A stretch of DNA of 64,000 bases from Salinivirga cyanobacteriivorans (GCF_001443605.1 NZ_CP013118.1:4675001-4739000), one strand, 5' to 3'; shown: positions 9,895 to 18,862, counted from the first letter of the stretch. Made by a program: numbers and translations. The notes: generated by a model not told the origin, from the sequence alone.

Positions 9895-10669
9895 GTGAGG
9901 TTTTATTTTGAAATTTTCTGTTTAATCGATGACTTTTGCAAAGAATATCACAAAGCCGAGGAGGGACATATCCTTGATGAAAAAGGCGCTAAAAAACGTC
10001 GTAAACGCAAATTTAAGATGGATGACAGCGAGGTGATTACGATACTTGTAATATTCCATTTAAAACAATATAGAAGCCTTAAGCGCTTCTATATCAATTA
10101 TGTACAAAAGCCCATAAAAAAGGAATTTCCCGAAACAGTCTCCTATAACAGATTTATCGAACTTTAGAAAAAAGCTTTCTTACCAATGTGCGTATTTCTT
10201 CAAACATGCTGCCTGGGTGAATGTACAGGGGTTTCCTTTTATAGATTCTACTCCCCTGAGAGTCTGTCATATAAAAAGAGAAAAGCAACATAAAGTATTT
10301 GATGGGTATGCTACAAAAGGCCATTGTTCAATGGGTTGGTTCTTTGGTTTCAAACTTCATATCGTTATCAATGACAAAGGAGAGATCATCGATTTTTTGT
10401 TTAACCAAGGTAATATTGACGATAGAGAATCATTGAAAAACAGTCTCATGCAAACATCCGATAGGGTTTTGTTACGTAAGAGGACTCTTGTTGAAACGGT
10501 AAACGATGAATTGCAGAATACTTGCCAGATCGAACACACAAGACATAGAAGCGTTGATAACTTCCTGTCAAATTTGATTTCTGGCCTAATTGCCTATCAC
10601 TTTTTACCCAAAAAACCATCCCTTAATTTAGAAGTAGTTGACGAAAAGAGGGTTAGGAAAGCTGCTTAG
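9895..10669 (+). pseudogene. Decayed IS982-family transposase
   Basis: Two stretches (9895-10167 and 10217-10669) together match the IS982 transposase order: IFCLIDDFCKEYHK, then DDSEVITILVIFHLKQYRS, then FIDSTPLRVCHIKREKQHK, GWFFGFKLHIVINDKGEI and CQIEHTRHRSVDNFLSNLIS. Three lesions are visible. An in-frame TAG lies at 10166-10168. A one-base frame change lies near 10240 in a run of T. An internal deletion removes the usual segment between DDRESL and KNSLMQ, where a catalytic acidic residue and a DKGY-like motif are normally found. The likely right terminal repeat is at 10670-10683 (ATCGAACTCACGTT); the left end is degraded near 9890. The element should be dead. Confidence 0.8.
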
Positions 10670-10971
10670 ATCGAACTCACGTTATTTAGTATTTATGATC
10701 TCTTGGGGTTCTTTTTATAAAAATCGGCTTAGTACATGACAAAAATATAAATCTTTGATTTTCAGTAAATTAACACCGAAATCTTTTGGTTAATACGTTG
10801 AATTTCAGTATGTTAGAAGAGTAAAATCACTCATTTTTCTAATGGAGAAAATCAACGTCGAGAACAAAAGTAAGGAATTCATATCAATTATGAATGAACA
10901 ATTCCAAGGAACAATAAATTTAGCCCGGTTAAAACTAATTTCAATGTTTGTATTTGCCTTATGTAAGGTAC

Positions 10972-11082
10972 AAACAGTGGGTTTTGAGAAACTTGCCAAT
11001 GCATTTGACAGTAATGCTAAGTCAACATCTAGTTTGCGTCGCATTCAGCGTTTTATCGCATCGTATGCATTGGATGCAGACT
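10972..11082. repeat. Left copy of 111-bp target-site duplication
   Basis: Identical to 12705-12815 and directly abutting the left terminal repeat of the IS1634-type element. The sequence belongs to the interrupted IS4-type transposase gene (VGFEKLANAFDSNAK region). Bases just outside differ (C at 10971 against G at 12704, which is the element's last base). Confidence 0.95.
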
Positions 11083-12704
11083 CCTGTTTTCCGGATTATT
11101 TTCACCTAAAAAAATAAGCTATTAGTTATCAGCACATTATCATAATGATTCTTTTAAAAGTGGGTGTCCCGTGCTATATTTGTTGAATGTTTGTTCGGAA
11201 GAAGAAAAATAAAAGTGGTAGTGTAAGCATTCAAATCATTAAGAAAATTGATAGGAGTAATAAAGTTATCAAGACTATAGGCTCCTCATCAGAACCAGAT
11301 GAAATTGAACGACTTTATTACAAAGCCTTATATGAACTGCCTCGTTTATATGGCCCTACGTTATTTGATCCACTAAAAGAATCCAGAATATGCGATCTAA
11401 CAAATGATGATATTCATGTAGTTGGACCTGAGCTTATTTTCAGCAAAATTTTCAATTATATAGGATTTAATCAAATAAAGGATGAGTTGTTTAAAGCCTT
11501 GTGTATTTCCAGGATAACACATCCAGGCAGTAAACTTAATTTATCTCTATATCTACAGGAAAACCATAAATCAGATATTTCTGTAGATAGGATTTATTAT
11601 TTCATGGATCGTTTAAACTCGAGGTATAAAAAGCAAGTTGAAGAGATCAGTTTTCAATACACAAAAAAAGTATTGGGGGGCAAAATAGGAATTGTCTTTT
11701 ATGATATGACTACGATTTATTTTGAAAGTAGTCAACCAGACGAACTAAAACAAACAGGATTCTCAAAGGATGGGAAACACCAGCACCCACAAATATTTTT
11801 AGGGCTGCTAGTCGGCAAGGAAGGGTATCCAATTGGATACGATATTTTTGAAGGTAGTATCTATGAAGGCCATACTTTGATCCCTATATTAGAAAAATTT
11901 GAGCGGCGGTTTAGTTTAAATAAACCCATTGTAGTAGCTGATGCCGGGTTATTATCAGCAAAAAATATTGAGTCACTGAAAATCAATCGATATACATTCA
12001 TTTTAGGAGCAAGAATCAAAAATGAAAATAATATCATAAAAAAACAGATCAGGGAACTGAACCTGCAAGATGGACAAATTGCAAAAATAGAAAAGCCAGA
12101 TAACACTGTCTTATTTATAAGTTTTTCTGATAAAAGGGCAAAGAAAGACCTTTCAAATAGAGAACGTGGATTAAAAAGATTAGAGAAAAGCCTAAATGCA
12201 GGTCGATTGACAAAAAGCAATATTAACAACCGTGGTTACAACAAGTATCTAAAAATGCAAGGAGAACTCAAGATAAATATTGATTATGAAAAGTTTAGAA
12301 ATGATTCTACATGGGATGGTTTAAAGGGATATCTCACAAACACAAAACTATCAGGGAAAGAAGTAATTGAAAACTATAATAACCTATGGAAAATTGAAAA
12401 AGCATTTAGGATATCTAAGACTGACCTTAAAATCAGACCAATTTATCATCGATTAAAAGAAAGAATTGAAGCTCATATTTGTATTTCATTTGTTTCATAC
12501 TTACTGTACAAAGACTTAGAAAAAACACTTAAAGAGAATGACACTGGCATATCTATAAATAAAGCAATTAAAGCTATAAATAAGATGTATGAAATTCAAG
12601 TCGGTAATAAAAGAATTCTACTTAGGAACAATGAAACTCAACAAAACATTATTGACCTAATAAACTCGAAATTTTAAAAATGGGTGTCCTATCCGGAAAA
12701 CAGG
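11083..12704 (+). mobile_element. IS1634-family insertion sequence (1622 bp)
   Basis: The element is bounded by perfect 14-bp terminal inverted repeats: CCTGTTTTCCGGAT at 11083-11096, with its reverse complement at 12691-12704. It is flanked by 111-bp direct repeats of the target gene. Its only gene is a 496-residue transposase. IS1634-family elements are known for exceptionally long and variable target duplications, which fits. It looks intact and potentially active. Confidence 0.9.
11187..12677 (+). CDS. IS1634-family transposase
   Basis: 496 residues, full length for the family. The N-terminal part (MFVRKKKNKSGSVSIQIIKK, then VIKTIGSSSEPDEIERLY) is the typical beta-strand start of IS1634/IS1549 transposases. 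DDE-type segments are visible: GIVFYDMTTIYFES near residue 168, PIVVADAGLLSAKNIESL near 248 and the late glutamate region YNNLWKIEKAFRISKTDLKIRP near 400. It ends 27 bp before the right terminal repeat. No frameshift is seen. Confidence 0.9.
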   Translation: MFVRKKKNKSGSVSIQIIKKIDRSNKVIKTIGSSSEPDEIERLYYKALYELPRLYGPTLFDPLKESRICDLTNDDIHVVGPELIFSKIFNYIGFNQIKDELFKALCISRITHPGSKLNLSLYLQENHKSDISVDRIYYFMDRLNSRYKKQVEEISFQYTKKVLGGKIGIVFYDMTTIYFESSQPDELKQTGFSKDGKHQHPQIFLGLLVGKEGYPIGYDIFEGSIYEGHTLIPILEKFERRFSLNKPIVVADAGLLSAKNIESLKINRYTFILGARIKNENNIIKKQIRELNLQDGQIAKIEKPDNTVLFISFSDKRAKKDLSNRERGLKRLEKSLNAGRLTKSNINNRGYNKYLKMQGELKINIDYEKFRNDSTWDGLKGYLTNTKLSGKEVIENYNNLWKIEKAFRISKTDLKIRPIYHRLKERIEAHICISFVSYLLYKDLEKTLKENDTGISINKAIKAINKMYEIQVGNKRILLRNNETQQNIIDLINSKF

Positions 12705-12815
12705 AAACAGTGGGTTTTGAGAAACTTGCCAATGCATTTGACAGTAATGCTAAGTCAACATCTAGTTTGCGTCGCATTCAGCGTTTTATCGCATCGTATG
12801 CATTGGATGCAGACT
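12705..12815. repeat. Right copy of 111-bp target-site duplication
   Basis: Identical to 10972-11082 by base-by-base reading, starting directly after the element's right end (CCGGAAAACAGG) and running into the continuing transposase frame (TTAATTGCCAAG). Confidence 0.95.
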
Positions 12816-13749
12816 TAATTGCCAAGTTCATTTTCAGTCTTTTACCCAACAAAAAAGACCTTAAGCTTAGCATAGATAGAACGAACTGGAAGTTTGGTCA
12901 AACAGACATAAATATATTTATGCTGGGGGTAGTATACAAAGGAGTAGCTTTCCCTTTATTGTTTAAAATGTTGGATAAACGAGGTAACTCAAGCTCACAA
13001 GAAAGAATAGACTTAGTTAACCGTTTTATACGACTTTTCGGTGCTGATTGTATTGATTCATTAATGGCTGATAGAGAGTTTGTTGGCGAGGAGTGGATTA
13101 AGTTCCTTAATGATAATCAAATACGTTATTACATTCGAATCCGTAATAATTTTAAAATCTTCATTCCACATAAGATTAAAGAAATTAAAGCTTGGTGGCT
13201 GTTCAACAATCTAAAAATGAACCAGTTCTTACATTATCAACCGATCGTACGTATGGGCTCACAACTATGTTATATTTCTGGATGTAAGTTAAAATCCAAG
13301 AATAAAGGTTCTGATTTTTTGATTATTGTATCATTCAACAAACCCGAACAAGCTCAAATAAATTATAAAGATAGGTGGCAAATTGAAACATGCTTTAAAG
13401 CGATGAAATCTAGTGGGTTTGATATTGAAAAGACTCACTTGCAAGAGATAGACCGGATTGAAAGATTAACACTAATGGTAATGATTGCCTTTGTTTGGTG
13501 ATATAAAATAGGAATATTCCTTCATGAACATATTCAGAAAATAGAAATAAAAAAACATGGTCGTAAGGCTAAAAGTATATTTAAACTAGGGCTTTCATTT
13601 GTTGCGAATGTTTTACTAAACTTTAAAAGACAGACAGATATAAATGTGTTTAATTTTTTGTCATGTACTTAGCAATTGGCTATCTTTTTCAATTTTATCG
13701 CTCATGGCCGAAATCTTTATAACAATGTAAAGTTAGTAATATATTATTC

Positions 13750-13910
13750 TCACCCAAACCCCCACCTTACTGACCATTCTATCATCGAGCGTCTCCTCCA
13801 TGCAATACTGCTCCAATTGCTTTGCGTTGGGCTTTTTGCCATGAATCACCTCTTCCATGGTGGCTTTTTGAGGATGTTGTCGATTTGGGGGTCGCTGAAG
13901 TGAAATTGGA
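13750..13910 (-). pseudogene. 3'-terminal fragment of an AAA ATPase gene
   Basis: The sequence aligns closely with the last ~165 bp of the intact AAA ATPase gene at 15314-15480, in the same orientation. Shared blocks include CAATACTGCTCCAATTG, TTTGCGTTGGGCTTTTT and ATCACCTCTTCCATGGTGGC, and both end in the same TGA context. The fragment has five T where the intact gene has six (after GGTGGC), which shifts the frame. It corresponds to the region around KKATMEEVIQGKKPNAKQLE. The rest of this copy is absent; the nucleotidyltransferase gene begins its stop codon at 13917. Confidence 0.8.
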
Positions 13911-13916
13911 AGTAGT

Positions 13917-14606
13917 TTATCTTATGGCTTTTTTCAATTTTTTGATCAATAGTTCGTATCTTTCTGATTGTGTATAAGGATCTAAATGACTTAATACAGC
14001 TTCTTCCATTTCATTGGTTAAGAGTGACTTAATTTGCACTTGAAGAAATTCCTTCACATCATTGGGAGCATCTAATATTTCTTGTGAAATGTTCGTGTTA
14101 TTGTCCATTACGTATATGATATCCTCAAAATCTTTGCTTGTGCGTGGATCATTATCACCCCGACTGGAATAGGCATCAAACTTAGTTGCCAAAAAATAGG
14201 GCAATGATAATATACGTATTTCTAATTCAGATTCAAGCTCTAATAATTTCAAATGCTTAAACCCCGGCTTAAACCAACGGTTGGCCGGAGCCCATCCAAT
14301 TTCTTCTGTTGCCATAATATCTACCGGAATACCCTGATACCGAAATCGACATATTACAGGGTCTTCAGGACTTTGCATGAATCGCTTCTCGGCTAATTCC
14401 TGCCTCAAATTCTCTAATTCACCCAACGATGTTATTTCTAACGATAAGTCAATATCTTGCGTTGGTCGCACATCATCTGCTCCCGGATCGTTTACATACA
14501 GGCTGACAACAGATCCACCCACATATACAACTCGTTGGTTTAATTCTCCCAATGCATGGGCTATTCTTTTGATTACATCAATATTGATGGCGTTGAATTG
14601 TGACAT
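13917..14606 (-). CDS. Nucleotidyltransferase-fold protein, AbiEii-like
   Basis: 229 residues. The nucleotidyltransferase signature is clear: YVGGSVVSLYVND near residue 30 followed by PTQDIDLSLEI near 50 and the third acidic strand GIPVDIMATEE near 92. A later helical segment (YFLATKFDAYSSRGDNDPRTSKDFEDI) matches AbiEii-like and related minimal nucleotidyltransferases. Such proteins act as NTP-transferring toxins or as regulators of partner toxins. Its start overlaps the stop of the upstream HTH gene (TAATG), so the two are translationally coupled. Which protein is toxin and which antitoxin is not decided by sequence alone. Confidence 0.8.
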   Translation of the reverse strand: MSQFNAINIDVIKRIAHALGELNQRVVYVGGSVVSLYVNDPGADDVRPTQDIDLSLEITSLGELENLRQELAEKRFMQSPEDPVICRFRYQGIPVDIMATEEIGWAPANRWFKPGFKHLKLLELESELEIRILSLPYFLATKFDAYSSRGDNDPRTSKDFEDIIYVMDNNTNISQEILDAPNDVKEFLQVQIKSLLTNEMEEAVLSHLDPYTQSERYELLIKKLKKAIR

Positions 14607-15118
14607 TATGCGATTCGCTTTTTAAGTTCTTGAATGGCAATCTTTTTTTCTCTCACTTTTCCTGCCCGTAATGCATCACTTAGTGCTACTAATTCATAAA
14701 ACCCGATATCTTTCAAACATGCTTCGGCCAAATTTGCATGTAATGGCTCAATTATTTGACCTTTAGTATCTCCTTTGGCATAAGGAATAACAAAATGCTC
14801 GTCACTGGAAATAATACTATTTAATGGTTGAGCCGAATGAGCTGTTTTAATTCCACGAGCCAATGATCCTGGTTTTTGAGGATACACATATTGGATTCCA
14901 TATTCCAGAAATTCCAGTAAAGCAGACCTCATCAAGCGTTTTTTATCCTGTGCTATTAAATTTGCATATGCAGAGCGGTTTATGCTTTCACTAATTTCAC
15001 TGGCACTTATTCCAAGTTCATAAGACAAATCTTTCATCAACCAATTGTTTTTGCCTTTTGCAGCTATTTTAAGTAAAACGACAATGTCGTGTGGTCGCAT
15101 CCCATTGTGCTTCTTCAT
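14606..15118 (-). CDS. Winged-helix-like DNA-binding protein, partner of the nucleotidyltransferase
   Basis: 170 residues. The N-terminal 65 residues (MRPHDIVVLLKIAAKG, then LMKDLSYELGISASEISESI) form a helix-turn-helix with a likely recognition helix in SASEISESINRSAY. The C-terminal half (IGFYELVALSDALRAGKVRE) is helical. The downstream nucleotidyltransferase gene starts within its stop codon. An inverted repeat about 45-70 bp upstream of this gene is a good candidate operator, so autoregulation as in toxin-antitoxin modules is likely. There is no signal peptide or other domain. Confidence 0.7.
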   Translation of the reverse strand: MKKHNGMRPHDIVVLLKIAAKGKNNWLMKDLSYELGISASEISESINRSAYANLIAQDKKRLMRSALLEFLEYGIQYVYPQKPGSLARGIKTAHSAQPLNSIISSDEHFVIPYAKGDTKGQIIEPLHANLAEACLKDIGFYELVALSDALRAGKVREKKIAIQELKKRIA

Positions 15119-15164
15119 ATTGTGTTCTTTTAATGAACTTGCAATTTAGGAAAATTTATAATTA

Positions 15165-15197
15165 TTCGCAATTCGCGAATCGCGAATCAAGAATTGC
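15165..15197. promoter_or_regulatory. Nested palindromic operator candidate upstream of the HTH/nucleotidyltransferase pair
   Basis: A perfect 10-bp palindrome ATTCGCGAAT (15171-15180) is followed at once by CGCGAAT, and the whole is enclosed by GCAATT (15168-15173) and AATTGC (15192-15197). It lies about 50 bp before the HTH gene start, where autoregulatory operators of paired toxin-antitoxin genes are usually placed. Confidence 0.5.
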
Positions 15198-15232
15198 AGT
15201 GGAGAATTTAATCAATTTAGCCCTTTGCAAAG

Positions 15233-15265
15233 AATCCTAACAGGTTTCCAAAACCTGTTAGGATT
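15233..15265. terminator. 15-bp hairpin between divergent/convergent accessory genes
   Basis: AATCCTAACAGGTTT and its exact inverse AAACCTGTTAGGATT are separated by CCA. It follows the stop of the AAA ATPase gene by about 50 bp on the minus strand. The stem is strong but the T-tract is weak, so it may be a terminator or one of the dispersed CCTAACAGG-type hairpins common in Bacteroidetes intergenic DNA. Confidence 0.5.
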
Positions 15266-15313
15266 TAGTAACTAACTACATACCTTTTCGAGTTTTTTTT
15301 ATCCATATTACCT

Positions 15314-16972
15314 TCACCCAAACCCCACTTTCCTCACAATTCTTTCTTCTAACGTCTCCTCCCGGCAATACTGCTCCAATTGTTTTGCGTTGGGCTTTTT
15401 ACCTTGGATCACCTCTTCCATGGTGGCTTTTTTGAGGATGTTGTCTATTTGGCCGCCGCTGAAATTGAATTGAGTGGCGAGCGTTTGGCAATGGAATTTT
15501 TTCAGTCTGGGGAACTTCATTTTCCAGATGTGTGCCCGCGCTTCTATGGTGGGTTTATGCATCTGAATTTTAAATAAGAATCTGCGCTCAAATGCCGGAT
15601 CTATGTTTTTGGTGAGATTGGTGGTGGCAATGAGTATGCCCTGGAAGTTTTCTAATTGCTCCAGCAATATGTTCTGAATGGTATTTTCTGTACGTGAGAT
15701 GTTGCTCATTTCCACATCGGTACGCTTGCTCAGAATGGCATCGGCTTCGTTGAAAAGCAATATGGGAAAACGCTCCTCGGCCTCTGCTATTTTCATGTAT
15801 TGCGTGAAAATGCTTTTAAGTATCTTTTCGCTTTCACCGTACCACATAGATTTGCTATTGCTGATATCCACATGGGCAATGCTTCTGCCGGTCCTTTTGG
15901 CCAGTTGGTATACGGTTTCAGTTTTGCCCGTGCCTGGCTCTCCATGTAGGAGCACTACAATACCTTTTGATAATCCTTTTTGCGAAAGCTTTTGCTGTAT
16001 TTTTCGTAGTTTTTTTGGTTCCAGTGATGCTTGTAAACGATTTATCTGTTCTTCTTCTGCAGCGTTATAAATCATTTTCTTTTGACTGATCGTTTCAGGC
16101 ATAATGATATTTTTCCGCTGTTTAGGTTTTGAAACCATACTAATTCCGGACTCTTCAAGCAGCATTTTACCCTGATCTGAAATTGTGATTTCCAAATCAT
16201 CAATAAATGAGTTGCTTTCGATTGCAATGAGGTCATTTTTAATGAGTGGGCTGGCTTCTTTTATGAGTGTTTGAATGAATACAAATTTAACGGATTGACT
16301 ATGAAACCAATTATCTAACAGTCTGGATGGACTAACGCTCTGTGTGCCTACAATAGCCGTTTGCCATGCTGTTTGCAAAAAGATATACTTTTCTTCATCT
16401 TCCAATTTATATTGGTTTATCTTATTTATGATCGGCAATTTTTTGTGCTCATCCAGTAACTGCATGAAATTGGATTTTAACTCATAACGGTCAATTTCAT
16501 CTTTTTCAAAATCTTCTTCTAACTTATAAACAGCTTCCAGCAGCATAATGGGATTGTTAATGACAACCGGTTCAAATTCAGGGGCTTTTTTACCTCTTAT
16601 GATGGAATCCGCTAATTCGTCATTGATGAGGAAGTCAAAACTATTCAGCCTTCGTCGGGAATCATGGTCTTTCATCATTTTGATGAGGTTTCTGTGTCGC
16701 AGATTATCAAAAACCTCCTGGTAAGCCAATACTTTATGTGAATTACAGTTGAAGAAATCCTTGAGCGTGCCAAAATCCACATAGTGTTCTTCATAATTCA
16801 ATGAAAAAATGGTCGCCAGAAAAAATGCCTCAATAGGTGAAGTATTAAAATATTTTGAAAGGATCTGGAGTTGTGGCTTGATCTTTTCGAAAAATTCAGG
16901 TTTTAATTGTGAGTCTTTTGATTGATCGTGCACATCGGCAATCACTTCTAGAATGTGGTTTTGAGTTTGCAT
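15314..16972 (-). CDS. AAA+ ATPase
   Basis: 552 residues. The N-terminal ~290 residues are helical and unassigned. The AAA+ core follows: Walker A LLHGEPGTGKTETVYQLA near residue 345, Walker B-like ILLFNEADAIL near 405 (Asp replaced by Asn before the Glu), sensor 1 LIATTNLTKNID and arginine-finger region FERRFLFKIQM. The C-terminal part SGGQIDNILKKATMEEV is the small lid domain. Family members act as unfoldases or remodellers; no partner is encoded next to it. A truncated second copy of its 3' end is found 1.5 kb away, beyond the nucleotidyltransferase pair. Confidence 0.85.
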   Translation of the reverse strand: MQTQNHILEVIADVHDQSKDSQLKPEFFEKIKPQLQILSKYFNTSPIEAFFLATIFSLNYEEHYVDFGTLKDFFNCNSHKVLAYQEVFDNLRHRNLIKMMKDHDSRRRLNSFDFLINDELADSIIRGKKAPEFEPVVINNPIMLLEAVYKLEEDFEKDEIDRYELKSNFMQLLDEHKKLPIINKINQYKLEDEEKYIFLQTAWQTAIVGTQSVSPSRLLDNWFHSQSVKFVFIQTLIKEASPLIKNDLIAIESNSFIDDLEITISDQGKMLLEESGISMVSKPKQRKNIIMPETISQKKMIYNAAEEEQINRLQASLEPKKLRKIQQKLSQKGLSKGIVVLLHGEPGTGKTETVYQLAKRTGRSIAHVDISNSKSMWYGESEKILKSIFTQYMKIAEAEERFPILLFNEADAILSKRTDVEMSNISRTENTIQNILLEQLENFQGILIATTNLTKNIDPAFERRFLFKIQMHKPTIEARAHIWKMKFPRLKKFHCQTLATQFNFSGGQIDNILKKATMEEVIQGKKPNAKQLEQYCREETLEERIVRKVGFG

Positions 16973-17091
16973 AGCTTTATCTTTTTAGACAAAGGTAGGA
17001 GTGGAGTGCGACAAATTGTGGCGCCGCAGAATTGCGGATTAAAAATATTTAACGCAATGTCCATAATTCTATGATTCGTTGCGATCGCCGC

Positions 17092-17627
17092 GTTTTATCG
17101 TTGCGTTCGTTGCGTTAAACCAACGTGTCACACCTCCGGTGTTTTCGATGGGTGTATACTCGTTTCTACCGACATGACACGCTTAACGGTGTTAAGAGGA
17201 AGGGCTATTTTGTGTTCATTTTGCCTTCTTTGTGTACATTGTGGTAAAAAATATTAGAACGCGGATCAGGCGGATTGAATTGACGAGTTTGATTACGGTG
17301 TGTTGTTGGTTGAGGTTTTCTGTTTTTATGAGTTGACGAATTAACTACCTAATGAATATCTACGATAAGCGGATTTTTTCGGATGATCCGTTACGGTATT
17401 TTGTCGTATCACACCTCCGATGTTTTCGTTCGGGGGATTGGCTTTTCTACTGATAGACCATGCCGCGTTTATTATTATTTGAGCTGGAATAGATAAGAGA
17501 ATTTTCTAGACGCTGATTTTAATGACTTTGACTGATTAAATGTGCGCCAATAAAGCTCCTAAAACTAGTCATATCTGCGTCTAATAATCCTGATTCTTAC
17601 TTTGCGATCGCTGTGTTTTTATCGTTG
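17092..17627. repeat. Repeat unit A of ~525-bp tandem array
   Basis: This intergenic stretch starts with GTTTTATCGTTGCGTTCG and ends with CTGTGTTTTTATCGTTG, where an IS3 copy is inserted. It contains two copies of a ~70-bp motif beginning TCACACCTCCG (17128 and 17409). The motif carries small hairpins (ACACCTCCGGTGT and CTTAACGGTGTTAAG). Unit B after the IS repeats it in the same order. No gene is visible from 16973 to 17684 apart from this repeat. Confidence 0.8.
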
Positions 17628-17684
17628 TGGAGTTGCTACATTTGCCCGGACATATAGTTAAGCCTAAAGAACTAGATTTGCATT

Positions 17685-18005
17685 ATGAGTGTACGAAGAA
17701 AGAAGTATGACAAAGAATTTAAAAAAATGGCAGTAGAGCTTTGTCAGACACAGCAAAACAGGCCAAAAAAGGAAATTGCACAAGAGTTGGGCATTACAGA
17801 CAACATGTTAAACCGTTGGGTCAGGGAGCATGATAAATATGGAGATAACAGCTTTGCTGGACAAGGCAGGCCTGTGATGACCGACAAGGAGAAAGAGCTG
17901 GCACAGCTTCGAAAAGAACTGCGGGAAACGCAAATAGAGCGCGATATCTTAAAAAAGGCAGTGAGCATTTTCTCCAAGGGCGACAGCAGAAATACGAATT
18001 CATAA
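17685..18005 (+). CDS. IS3-family transposase OrfA
   Basis: 106 residues with an HTH_Tnp_1-type N-terminus (KKYDKEFKKMAVELCQTQ; IAQELGITDNMLNRWVREHD) and a C-terminal coiled coil with leucine heptads (ELAQLRKELRETQIERDIL). A slippery run AAAAAAG at 17951-17957 lies where IS3 elements shift to -1, and the -1 frame is open from there to the orfB start, so a fused OrfAB transposase is expected. Confidence 0.92.
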   Translation: MSVRRKKYDKEFKKMAVELCQTQQNRPKKEIAQELGITDNMLNRWVREHDKYGDNSFAGQGRPVMTDKEKELAQLRKELRETQIERDILKKAVSIFSKGDSRNTNS

Positions 18006-18007
18006 AC

Positions 18008-18862
18008 ATGTACCAGCAAGAATTTGCTGTTGAGAAAATGTGTAAAGTGCTGGGGGTGGCAAGAAGTAGTTACTATGCATGGTTAGAAAGGAAACCATCA
18101 GCGAGGGTCATGGAAACGATAAGGTTGATGAAAAAAATCGGAGAAATATATCATGATAATAAAGGGCGTTACGGGAGCCCAAAGATAACCGATGAGCTGA
18201 ATGAGCAGGGGTTTCAGGCATCGCGCCCGCGTATTGGCAGGATGATGAAGAAAATGGGGCTTCGGAGCATTACCCGCAAAAAGTACAGGGTAGCTACGAC
18301 GGATTCAAACCATGGGTTCCGGATAGCTGAAAACATCCTGAAAAGGGAGTTTTACCAGGAAGAGGTTTCTAAGGCATGGGTATCAGACATCACATACGTC
18401 CCCACGGCAGAAGGGTGGTTGTATTTGACCATCATCATGGACTTATTTGACCGTAAAATCGTGGGATGGTCGCTTTCAGAAGACTTAACCACTGAGGCTA
18501 CGATCATCCCGGCCTGGCAAATGGCCAAAACCAACCGGCCAGTAGCACCCGGGTTGATTTTTCACTCTGACAGGGGCGTGCAATATGCCGCAGATAGCTT
18601 TAGAAAAGAATTAAAAGGCAATGATGTGGTTCAAAGCATGAGCCGCAAGGGCAACTGTTGGGACAATGCAGTGGCCGAAAACTTCTTTAAAATCATCAAG
18701 TCCGAGATGATTTATCACTATGATTACCGCTCTGTAAAACAAGCAAAAAACGCAATTTTTGAGTTTATAGAAGTATGGTATAATCGAAAAAGAAAACATG
18801 CTTACCTGGGATATAAAACACCAGAAGCTTTTTCAAATTTTTTAAATATGAACGCGGCTTAA
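18008..18862 (+). CDS. IS3-family transposase OrfB (DDE integrase)
   Basis: 284 residues with the rve integrase core. The DDE residues sit in KAWVSDITYVPTAEGWLYL, LIFHSDRGVQYAADSF and the late NAVAENFFKIIKSEMIYH. An HTH_21-like segment (KGRYGSPKITDELNEQGF) precedes the core. It is intact and complete. It lies in the -1 frame relative to orfA, 2 bp after its stop, and is probably made mainly as the OrfAB frameshift product. Confidence 0.92.
   Translation: MYQQEFAVEKMCKVLGVARSSYYAWLERKPSARVMETIRLMKKIGEIYHDNKGRYGSPKITDELNEQGFQASRPRIGRMMKKMGLRSITRKKYRVATTDSNHGFRIAENILKREFYQEEVSKAWVSDITYVPTAEGWLYLTIIMDLFDRKIVGWSLSEDLTTEATIIPAWQMAKTNRPVAPGLIFHSDRGVQYAADSFRKELKGNDVVQSMSRKGNCWDNAVAENFFKIIKSEMIYHYDYRSVKQAKNAIFEFIEVWYNRKRKHAYLGYKTPEAFSNFLNMNAA

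Larger units (their letters stand above)
10842..13672 (+). pseudogene. IS4-family transposase, split by IS1634-type insertion and carrying a nonsense codon
   Basis: The 5' part (10842-11082) encodes MEKINVENKSKEF through ALCKVQTVGFEKLANAF to ASYALDAD, and the 3' part resumes with the same 37 codons at 12706 and continues with LIAKFIFSLLPNKKDLKLSID. Catalytic-type motifs follow: LSIDRTNWKFG, SLMADREFVGEEW and YKDRWQIETCFKAMKSSGFD. A TGA at 13499-13501, after MIAFVW, interrupts a frame that stays open for 57 more codons to a TAG at 13670-13672, so the last ~57 residues are also cut off. The ancestral protein would have been about 365 residues. Confidence 0.8.
10727..13673 (+). mobile_element. 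IS4-type element interrupted by an IS1634-family element
   Basis: The outer boundaries are set by imperfect terminal inverted repeats. The left end at 10727 reads GCTTAGTACATGACAAAAA, and the reverse complement of the right end at 13673 reads GCTAAGTACATGACAAAAA, one mismatch in 19. Removing the inner element and one copy of its target duplication leaves about 1.2 kb, a normal size for such an element. It carries a single transposase gene that is both interrupted and stopped early. I could not identify a convincing target duplication for the outer element. Confidence 0.75.

Noticed and set aside
9895-10669. Two separate small genes at 9895-10167 and 10217-10669
   Set aside because: Together they read as one IS982 transposase with a stop, a frame change and an internal deletion, so they are called one pseudogene.
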